A DNA stretch of 10,390 bases from Cyclobacteriaceae bacterium. Its GTDB lineage: Bacteria > Bacteroidota > Bacteroidia > Cytophagales > Cyclobacteriaceae. The translations under genes were made by a program, and so were the position numbers. This document shows, one piece after another, positions 1 to 5,508 of the stretch; position 1 is the stretch's first letter, and every line of letters starts with the position of its first letter. The notes beneath the pieces are model-generated. The model made no database searches. It was not told the DNA's origin and saw only the letters and a list, made by a program, of their open reading frames with translations. The stretch covers positions 1 to 10,390 of the forward strand of contig JALOMY010000068.1 in assembly GCA_025455225.1 (NCBI GenBank), in the 5' to 3' direction.

Positions 1-110
1 AATTGCAGGAAGAAGGGCCTGTTATGGAAGTTTACATTACCGATCCTACGCAGGAACCCGATACCTCAAAATGGATCACTGAAATTTACTATCCCATAGT
101 CAAGAAATGA
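1..110 (+). CDS. GyrI-like / effector-binding domain protein, C-terminal fragment
   Basis: Only the last 35 codons are present, in the frame whose first full codon starts at base 3, ending at TGA 108-110. The visible tail contains GPVMEVYITDP followed by KWITEIYYPI. This matches the usual end of GyrI-like (AraC effector-binding, SOUL-like) domains, in which a Gly-Pro-x-x-Glu-x-Tyr strand and a final Thr-Glu-Ile-x-x-Pro strand form part of the small-molecule pocket. Such domains occur alone, fused to AraC/MerR DNA-binding domains, or after an SRPBCC domain. The N-terminal part is outside the window, so the architecture cannot be told. The gene converges on the minus-strand metalloenzyme gene with only 20 nt between the two stop codons, and I see no terminator hairpin in that gap. 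The family call is by motif recognition and fairly secure; the specific role is unknown. Confidence 0.72.
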   Translation, partial: LQEEGPVMEVYITDPTQEPDTSKWITEIYYPIVKK

Positions 111-130
111 TTCCTGGCGACACACTGAAC

Positions 131-1105
131 TTAGGGTGTAGTTCCGCTTTCGTGCTCCCTGGTTTTAATGCGTTGTTGCTTCCACGCTTCAAGCTCCTTT
201 CTTCGCTGTTCGAGTTCTGCTTCCGTGGGCTTGTAGTTGATAAGTGATTTCAGGTCTGGTTGTCCGGCATCAACCCAGGCTGTAAACCAAAAGTCGCCCA
301 GCATTTTAATGGCTAAGCGCATTTGTCGTTCAATCATTCCATTCAATGCCTCGGCATACGCCTTTGAAAATTCGTATGAATAAACTCGTACGGTTTGCTT
401 GCCTTTGGTTTCAAATGAATATTTCTGTTCTCCGAATTGTTCAGACAGTCGTTTTTCAATGCTTAATACCGAATCAACTTCGCGGTGCGATTGTACAATT
501 GCCTCCCAAACGGCAATCTGGGCATTCTCCAGGTAGGTGGCTTTACCCACAAAGTAATCGTATTCGGTTGAAAACAATTCCGGTATGCGCGACTCCCAGA
601 ATGCATGAATACCCTCCTGCCCGGTTAACTGGCCGTTGTAATTTTCAGTAGTATGGAGTGGAACGTGGGCATCCGCGATATAATGTCCGATATCGGCTGA
701 GAGACTGAGTATCCGTGAAGGATCTTTAACCATGAAGGCATCGCGCAACCGGAAGTACATGGTGTAAAGATGCCAGGGAAGTATACCATAGGCCTTCAGG
801 GTATCTTCTCCGAATTTTTCAACCGCATCATTCCAAAACCGGGGCATTTTATATACGGCACTATCACCATAATGGTCGATGTCAATGTAGTGGCGCGGTG
901 CTTCCTCAACTACGGCAAACCGCCTCCGGTCGGCATTCACGGCTGCTTCAGAAATGTATTGCAGGTTCGCTTTATAAAAACCAATCATTTCCGGGGGCAG
1001 AGTAAAGACAGCCAACCGGTTAATCTGCCGGTGGGCATGAAATCCCCATCCGGAGAACAAAAGAAAAATCCCGGTGAATAAAATGACTTTGAGCAATGTC
1101 TTCAC
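131..1105 (-). CDS. Secreted zinc-dependent phospholipase C / S1-P1 nuclease-like metalloenzyme
   Basis: A 324-residue exported hydrolase of the superfamily that joins bacterial zinc-dependent phospholipase C and S1/P1 nucleases. Residues 1-19 form a signal peptide, and the mature protein would begin at W20, as the family requires because the free amino terminus binds zinc. Likely metal ligands are W20, H25, D59, H72, H141, D145, H151, H167 and E171. The H141-x3-D145-x5-H151 and H167-x3-E171 spacings match Bacillus-type PLC, including Glu rather than Asp at the last position, while W20-x4-H25 matches the S1/P1 pattern. The conserved segment DIGHYIADAHVPLHTTENYNG lies around 138-158. Residues 293-324 are a highly charged helical tail. 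The start is GTG (1105-1103); an ATG start is not available close upstream in frame. Substrate (phospholipid or nucleic acid) cannot be decided from sequence. It diverges from the M1 peptidase gene. Confidence 0.85.
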   Translation of the reverse strand: MKTLLKVILFTGIFLLFSGWGFHAHRQINRLAVFTLPPEMIGFYKANLQYISEAAVNADRRRFAVVEEAPRHYIDIDHYGDSAVYKMPRFWNDAVEKFGEDTLKAYGILPWHLYTMYFRLRDAFMVKDPSRILSLSADIGHYIADAHVPLHTTENYNGQLTGQEGIHAFWESRIPELFSTEYDYFVGKATYLENAQIAVWEAIVQSHREVDSVLSIEKRLSEQFGEQKYSFETKGKQTVRVYSYEFSKAYAEALNGMIERQMRLAIKMLGDFWFTAWVDAGQPDLKSLINYKPTEAELEQRRKELEAWKQQRIKTREHESGTTP

Positions 1106-1119
1106 ACGACTTAATTTAC
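1088..1119 (+). promoter_or_regulatory. Weak candidate promoter for the M1 aminopeptidase gene
   Basis: TTTG at 1088-1091 followed after 20 nt by TAATTTAC at 1112-1119 fits the Bacteroidota layout (-33 TTTG, -7 TAnnTTTG), but the second box keeps only TA and TT of the consensus. It overlaps the first codons of the divergent minus-strand gene and would leave a leader of about 15 nt. The placement is plausible; the match is weak. Confidence 0.28.
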
Positions 1120-1140
1120 GGCTTAATCCATTGATGCCCT

Positions 1141-2748
1141 ATGCAATCAAAAATAATCCTGTTTGCGTTTATTCTCCTATCCCGGATCGGACTGGCCGAT
1201 CAATATCCGCGCAATGAATCGGTTGATATAAAACATTACACCTTTAAACTTGAATTAAACGACTCGACCGATATCATTTCCGGTGAAGCGCACATTCAAT
1301 TGTTGGTTCGGAAACCCTTCACTGAAATTGAATTCGATCTTGTCAATACCAACATGCAACAAAAAGGCATGACGGTAAAATCGGTTACGTTAACTAATTC
1401 CCGGTTAAAATTTATGCATCAGAATAACCGGCTGCATATCACCCTATCTGCACCGGCAACTGTAAATGAAACGCTCACTTTCATCATTCAATACAGCGGA
1501 ACTCCAGCCAATGGATTAATTATTTCCAGGAACAAATACGGTGACCGTACTTTTTTCGGTGATAACTGGCCTGATCGTGCGCGAAACTGGATTCCTTGTA
1601 TTGACCATCCGTATGATAAAGCTGGTGTCGATTTCATTGTAACAGCTCCGGTACATTACTCCGTCATTGCCAATGGAATTAAAAAGGAAGAAAGCTATGT
1701 TGGCTTCGAACGGAAACGAACGCATTGGCATGAATCCGTTGATTTACCAACCAAGGTAATGGTTATCGGAGTTGCCCGGTTTGCCATTGAATACCAGGGC
1801 GAAGTGAACAACATACCCGTAGAAAATTGGGTTTATCCGCAAAACCGGATCGAAGGATTTACCGATTATGATCCTTCGGTACCGATTCTTGATTTCTTCA
1901 TTCGCCTGATCGGACCGTATTCTTACAAGAAACTGGCGAATGTTCAATCCACCACGATATATGGAGGAATGGAAAATGCCAGCAACATCTTCTACTATGA
2001 AAACTCGGTCACGGGCCGCAATGAAATCGATGATTTAATCGCCCATGAAGTGGCCCATCAGTGGTTTGGAAACTCAGCCTCGGAAGCGGATTGGCACCAC
2101 GTATGGCTGAGCGAGGGATTTGCAACCTATTTCACCCATGTATACAATGAGTTTACCCATGGAAAAGAACAAGCCCAACAAGACCGTGCCATCGATCGTG
2201 GTCAGGTAATAGCCTATAATAAAAAATCTCCTGCACCTATAATTAATACTGCCGTGACCCAATATTCAAAACTGCTAACCACTGATGTCTATCAACGGGG
2301 TGGATGGTTTCTTCATATGCTGAGAAAGGAAGTTGGCGACAGTGCGTTTTTCCGTGGCGTGCGGGAATACTATCGTACCTACCAGAATAAGAATGCCCTA
2401 ACCGATGATTTACGGTTAATCATGGAAAAGCAATCAGGTAAAGCCCTTGAACCATTTTTTGAACAATGGTTAAGACAGCCCCATATTCCGGTTCTCAAAT
2501 CATCCTGGACATATGATTCAAAAACGGGTACTGCTATCATAACCATCGACCAAAATCAACCGGGAAAGGTTTTTAATTTTCCCCTGGACCTTGAAATTCA
2601 GACCGCAGATTCTGAAAAACGGGTATTGGAAACGGTCCGGGTAACTCAGAAAAGTGAGAAAATTGAGGTAAAAGTGCCTGGAAAACCTGTAAAAATTATT
2701 CTTGATCCCCAGGTTAACCTTCTTTTTGAGGATATTTCCAGGAATTGA
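1141..2748 (+). CDS. Exported M1 family (gluzincin) aminopeptidase, short form
   Basis: A 535-residue zinc metallopeptidase that removes N-terminal residues from peptides. Residues 1-19 are a signal peptide. An N-terminal beta-saddle domain (about 25-215) leads into the catalytic domain (about 220-445). The M1 signatures are complete: the exopeptidase motif GGMEN at 275-279, the zinc motif HEVAH at 302-306, the third zinc ligand E325 in LSEGFATY at the canonical 18-residue spacing after H306, and the transition-state tyrosine at Y384. Residues 450-535 form a beta-rich tail. The protein lacks the large alpha-helical C-terminal domain of PepN/ERAP-type enzymes and so resembles shorter, leukotriene-A4-hydrolase-like or bacterial cold-active forms. 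The catalytic set suggests an active enzyme. It probably works in the periplasm or outside the cell, supplying amino acids. The start is the ATG at 1141, directly before the signal peptide. No terminator follows before the rpsT promoter. Confidence 0.93.
   Translation: MQSKIILFAFILLSRIGLADQYPRNESVDIKHYTFKLELNDSTDIISGEAHIQLLVRKPFTEIEFDLVNTNMQQKGMTVKSVTLTNSRLKFMHQNNRLHITLSAPATVNETLTFIIQYSGTPANGLIISRNKYGDRTFFGDNWPDRARNWIPCIDHPYDKAGVDFIVTAPVHYSVIANGIKKEESYVGFERKRTHWHESVDLPTKVMVIGVARFAIEYQGEVNNIPVENWVYPQNRIEGFTDYDPSVPILDFFIRLIGPYSYKKLANVQSTTIYGGMENASNIFYYENSVTGRNEIDDLIAHEVAHQWFGNSASEADWHHVWLSEGFATYFTHVYNEFTHGKEQAQQDRAIDRGQVIAYNKKSPAPIINTAVTQYSKLLTTDVYQRGGWFLHMLRKEVGDSAFFRGVREYYRTYQNKNALTDDLRLIMEKQSGKALEPFFEQWLRQPHIPVLKSSWTYDSKTGTAIITIDQNQPGKVFNFPLDLEIQTADSEKRVLETVRVTQKSEKIEVKVPGKPVKIILDPQVNLLFEDISRN
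1148..1155 (-). promoter_or_regulatory. Candidate -7 box for the minus-strand metalloenzyme gene
   Basis: Read on the minus strand this is TATTTTTG, a perfect match to the Bacteroidota -7 consensus TAnnTTTG. It would start transcription near 1141-1143 and give a leader of roughly 37 nt before the GTG at 1105. No clear TTTG lies at the -33 distance, and the box sits inside the first codons of the divergent peptidase gene, so it is only a moderate candidate. Confidence 0.4.
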
Positions 2749-2760
2749 TCAGGGGGTTGG

Positions 2761-2791
2761 TTTGTATTTCCAGCGAATCCCATTACCTTTG
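2761..2791 (+). promoter_or_regulatory. rpsT promoter, Bacteroidota type
   Basis: TTTG at 2761-2764 and TACCTTTG at 2784-2791, separated by 19 nt, match both the -33 and -7 consensus elements used by the primary sigma factor of Bacteroidota. Transcription should begin near 2796-2798, giving a leader of about 25 nt before the rpsT ATG. This is the clearest promoter in the window and the main non-protein evidence for the phylum. Confidence 0.85.
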
Positions 2792-2795
2792 CAGT

Positions 2796-2810
2796 CCTTA
2801 AAATTTAAGG
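2796..2810. repeat. Short palindrome in the rpsT leader
   Basis: CCTTAAA and TTTAAGG form a perfect inverted repeat around one central base. It falls exactly where transcription is predicted to start and ends 10 nt before the rpsT start codon. The one-base centre would not form a full RNA hairpin, so it fits a DNA-binding site better, or it is simply chance in an AT-rich leader. Confidence 0.5.
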
Positions 2811-2820
2811 TCAAAGACAC

Positions 2821-3075
2821 ATGGCAAACCATAAATCAGCAGAAAAACGAATCCGGGCTAATGAGGCGAAGCGTGTAAGAAACCGCTACCAGCACAAGAC
2901 TACCCGTACCTTTATTAAGAAACTTCGCACTACAACTGTTAAATCAGAAGCAGAAGCTCTTTTAAAAGAGGTTTCCGCTTTGATTGATAAACTGGCTAAG
3001 AAAAATATTATTCACTGGAAAAAGGCTGCTAACCAGAAATCAAGCCTGGCCAAATACGTGAACAAACTGGCTTAA
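2821..3075 (+). CDS. rpsT: 30S ribosomal protein S20
   Basis: An 84-residue, strongly basic protein, the normal length for bacterial S20. It binds 16S rRNA directly early in assembly of the small subunit, near the bottom of the body. The N-terminal segment MANHKSAEKRIRANEAKRVR is the diagnostic S20 start, and the rest is the expected three-helix bundle with lysine-rich faces. The gene stands alone between a good promoter (2761-2791) and a strong terminator (3099-3133), so it is a monocistronic unit, as S20 often is. The leader is short and lacks a clear Shine-Dalgarno sequence, which is usual in Bacteroidota. Identification is secure. Confidence 0.98.
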   Translation: MANHKSAEKRIRANEAKRVRNRYQHKTTRTFIKKLRTTTVKSEAEALLKEVSALIDKLAKKNIIHWKKAANQKSSLAKYVNKLA

Positions 3076-3098
3076 TCGCCCACTCATACTCATTAAGT

Positions 3099-3133
3099 GA
3101 AACCCTGGCCATACTGCCGGGGTTTCTTTTTTT
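3099..3133 (+). terminator. Rho-independent terminator of rpsT
   Basis: An 11-bp stem pairs 3099-3109 (GAAACCCTGGC) with 3116-3126 (GCCGGGGTTTC), with one T-G wobble, around a six-base loop CATACT. Seven T residues follow at 3127-3133. This is a strong intrinsic terminator that separates rpsT from the radC cluster. Confidence 0.93.
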
Positions 3134-3157
3134 AGTTTAACCCGTATTTTTAAGGTT

Positions 3158-3859
3158 GTGAACAAAATCAAATCCGAATTTCTCAACATTAAAAGCTGGG
3201 CTGAAGAAGACCGGCCGAGGGAAAAGCTGTTGCTGAAAGGTACCTCTGCATTAACCGATGCCGAACTGATTGCCATATTAATAGGAACCGGAACAACCTC
3301 ACTTAGTGCCGTTGACCTGGCAAAAAACCTGCTTCAGCATTCCAACAACAGCCTGGATGACCTGGCACGTTTTACAGTTAAGGATTTGATGAAAATAAAA
3401 GGAATTGGCGAGGCCAAAGCCATCACCATCATCAGTGCGTTGGAACTGGGCCGCAGAAGAAAAGAGATCAACACCACCGAACGGCCAAAAATAAACGGAA
3501 GCAAAGATGCTTATGAATTGGTGAAAGGCGATCTGATGGATCTTCCCCACGAAGAATTCTGGGTGATAATGTTAAACCGGGCCAACCGGTTACTCAAGAA
3601 ACATCAGATCAGTCTCGGTGGAGTACACGGAACGGTTGCCGATCCGAAAATCATATTCAAGACCGCTCTCGAATCATTGGCCAGCGGAATTATCGTGGCG
3701 CACAATCACCCCTCCGGTAATCTCACGCCCAGTCAGCAGGATATAGACCTCACAAAAAAATTAAAAGAGGCTGGAAAACTCCTGGAGATTCAATTGCTTG
3801 ATCATGTAATTATTGCAAGCAAAAACTACTTCAGTTTTGCCGATGAAGGACTCATGTAA
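3158..3859 (+). CDS. radC: RadC family JAB/MPN-domain protein (DNA repair protein RadC)
   Basis: 233 residues, the usual RadC length. The N-terminal part (11-100) carries the conserved segment IKSWAEEDRPREKLL and a helix-hairpin-helix-like IKGIGEAKA (80-88) that suggests DNA binding. The C-terminal MPN+/JAB domain (about 110-232) holds the JAMM metal motif H182-x-H184-x10-D195 within HNHPSG, with a likely catalytic glutamate at E132 or E133, so the metallohydrolase centre looks intact. Despite the name, a direct repair role for RadC has been doubted and its activity is unsettled; links to recombination and natural transformation have been reported. The start is GTG at 3158. A weak promoter-like TATTTTTA at 3145-3152 sits so close that the mRNA could be nearly leaderless (speculative). 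Its stop codon abuts the ATG of the next gene, so it heads a three-gene cluster. Confidence 0.95.
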   Translation: MNKIKSEFLNIKSWAEEDRPREKLLLKGTSALTDAELIAILIGTGTTSLSAVDLAKNLLQHSNNSLDDLARFTVKDLMKIKGIGEAKAITIISALELGRRRKEINTTERPKINGSKDAYELVKGDLMDLPHEEFWVIMLNRANRLLKKHQISLGGVHGTVADPKIIFKTALESLASGIIVAHNHPSGNLTPSQQDIDLTKKLKEAGKLLEIQLLDHVIIASKNYFSFADEGLM

Positions 3860-4477
3860 ATGAAAAGAAATACTGTTATAACCATTTTGATTGCCCTGGT
3901 TGCGCTGGTCATTGTTCTCTATTCGTTTATGGGTACAGATGAAGCCGGCTATGAGCAGAAAATTCTAAAGCAACGTGAAGAAAAAGACAACTACATGCGC
4001 ACAGCTTCCGACTCACCGTTTGCCGGTAACACTGAAAATTTCACAGGCCTGAATTATTTTCCTCCCGATAATCAATTCAGGGTAAAAGCCAGGCTGATTC
4101 CCATTGAGGATAAAAAAGCAGTAGTGCTGCCAACAAGCGATAATAAAACCAAGCGTTATATGGAGTACGCACATGCCGAATTTAATTTAGGGGGAAATAC
4201 ATACCGTTTATTGATTCTTGAAATCATCGATATGGGGCCGTACAAGGGAACTTTGTTCCTTGCTTTCGGTGACGAGACCAGCGCCCGCGAAACGTATGGT
4301 GCCGGTCGCTACCTCGATGTAAAAAAACCAAAAGGTCAAAATTCAATCGTTCTGGATTTCAATGAAGCCTACAATCCCTATTGTGCCTATAACGATACCT
4401 ATTCCTGCCCATTGCCACCACAAGAAAATCTTTTGCCGGTAGCCATACAGGCAGGCGAAAAAAATTATCACGAATAG
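3860..4477 (+). CDS. DUF1684 family protein with N-terminal membrane anchor
   Basis: 205 residues. A hydrophobic segment at about 5-23 follows a short basic N-terminus and could be an uncleaved anchor or signal peptide; no lipobox is seen. The rest (about 50-203) is recognisable as DUF1684, with the hallmark C-terminal block DFNEAYNPYCAYNDTYSCPL (167-185) and a beta-rich centre containing YGAGRYLDV (146-154). The block contains two cysteines, C175 and C183, which could form a disulfide outside the cytoplasm. No biochemical function is established for this family to my knowledge. The ATG follows the radC stop codon with no spacing, and the DUF1028 gene starts 2 nt after its stop, so the three are very likely translated from one mRNA. 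The family call is secure; the function is unknown. Confidence 0.87.
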   Translation: MKRNTVITILIALVALVIVLYSFMGTDEAGYEQKILKQREEKDNYMRTASDSPFAGNTENFTGLNYFPPDNQFRVKARLIPIEDKKAVVLPTSDNKTKRYMEYAHAEFNLGGNTYRLLILEIIDMGPYKGTLFLAFGDETSARETYGAGRYLDVKKPKGQNSIVLDFNEAYNPYCAYNDTYSCPLPPQENLLPVAIQAGEKNYHE

Positions 4478-4479
4478 CT

Positions 4480-5454
4480 ATGCGGTATTTAATCTCGTCC
4501 ATTCTTCTTCTTATAAACAGTTGGTCATACAGTCAGAAACCTGTAGAACCTCTAGCACATACTTTTTCCATAGTTGCCCGCGATGCTAAAACCGGTGAAC
4601 TGGGCGTTGCCGTGCAAAGCCACTGGTTTAGTGTGGGTACTTCCGTTACCTGGGGAGAGGCCGGTGTTGGGGTTGTGGCCACCCAATCGTTTATCAACAA
4701 ATCGTATGGACTGTGTGCACTTGAATTGTTAAAAGCTGGTAAATCTCCGGAAGAAGCCTTATCACAGTTGATAGAATTAGACGAAGGAAGAGATTACAGG
4801 CAGGTGGCTATACTTGATCAACTGGGACGTGCAGCTACCTACACCGGAAACAAATGCATAGAAGTTGCCAATCATTCTTCAGGTGAAAATTTTTCAGTCC
4901 AGGCCAATATGATGCTGAATAATCAAGTTGTTCCGGCCATGGAGAAAGCCTGGAAAGAAAATGACAAATTGCCTCTGGCAGAACGATTGGTGGAAGTGCT
5001 GAAAGCGGGACAGAAGGCCGGAGGCGATATACGCGGAAAACAGGCTGCCGCCCTTATGATCTATGCCCCGGAATCTACCCAAGAACCCTGGAATGACAAA
5101 CGAATTGATCTTCGTGTAGACGATGCTGCCGATCCGATTCAGGAAATCAGCAGGTTGCTGAACGTATTTCGCGCCTATGAGCACATGAACAAGGGCGATC
5201 TTTATGTTGAAAAAAATGAAATGGCGAAAGCCATGGAAGAATATGGCCAGGCTATGAAACTGTTTCCGGATAACCTGGAGATGCAGTACTGGACAGCCAT
5301 TACATTGGCTAATAATAAAGATATCAAACAGGCATCACTCATGCTTCAGCGGATTTATAAGTCGGACCCCAATTGGCGGGAATTAACGAAAAGACTGCCT
5401 AAAGCGGGCGTGTTGCAGGTAACTGAACAAGAATTGAAAGAGTTGGTTCGATAA
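4480..5454 (+). CDS. Exported DUF1028 (Ntn-hydrolase-like) protein with TPR-like tail
   Basis: 324 residues. Residues 1-18 form a signal peptide with likely cleavage near SYS-Q19. The DUF1028 domain spans about 27-225, opening with HTFSIVARDAKTGELGVAVQ and including GVGVVATQS (62-70) and the GGDIRGKQAAALMIY block (181-195). The domain is related by fold to Ntn hydrolases, so a peptidase or amidase activity is conceivable but unproven. After it, residues 228-300 form helical pairs resembling one or two tetratricopeptide repeats, with YGQAMKLFPDN typical of a TPR. Other family members often carry a putative peptidoglycan-binding segment instead. The gene starts 2 nt after the DUF1684 stop codon and appears to end the radC cluster. 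I see no clear terminator before the pheT promoter. Family identification is strong; substrate and role are unknown. Confidence 0.88.
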   Translation: MRYLISSILLLINSWSYSQKPVEPLAHTFSIVARDAKTGELGVAVQSHWFSVGTSVTWGEAGVGVVATQSFINKSYGLCALELLKAGKSPEEALSQLIELDEGRDYRQVAILDQLGRAATYTGNKCIEVANHSSGENFSVQANMMLNNQVVPAMEKAWKENDKLPLAERLVEVLKAGQKAGGDIRGKQAAALMIYAPESTQEPWNDKRIDLRVDDAADPIQEISRLLNVFRAYEHMNKGDLYVEKNEMAKAMEEYGQAMKLFPDNLEMQYWTAITLANNKDIKQASLMLQRIYKSDPNWRELTKRLPKAGVLQVTEQELKELVR

Positions 5455-5477
5455 CTTCCTCATCCGCCCGATTTCCT

Positions 5478-5485
5478 TATTTTTG
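5478..5485 (+). promoter_or_regulatory. Candidate -7 box for pheT
   Basis: TATTTTTG matches the Bacteroidota TAnnTTTG -7 element perfectly and lies 23 nt before the pheT start codon, giving a leader of about 18 nt. No good TTTG is found at the -33 distance; the best there is a TT-containing run near 5455-5458. It may allow pheT to be transcribed separately from the genes before it. Confidence 0.5.
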
Positions 5486-5508
5486 CCGATTAACCGATTT
5501 CCTCGATC

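Noticed and set aside
111..130. A bidirectional terminator between the convergent GyrI-like and metalloenzyme genes.
   Set aside because: The 20-nt gap contains no inverted repeat with flanking T or A runs.
346..1081. Two plus-strand ORFs of about 100 codons (346-651 and 770-1081).
   Set aside because: They are antisense to the metalloenzyme gene, whose protein has a full set of family motifs; their translations resemble no protein I know.
3123..3152. A promoter for radC (TTTC, 18 nt, TATTTTTA).
   Set aside because: Both boxes have mismatches at key G positions and the first overlaps the rpsT terminator; kept only as a remark under radC.
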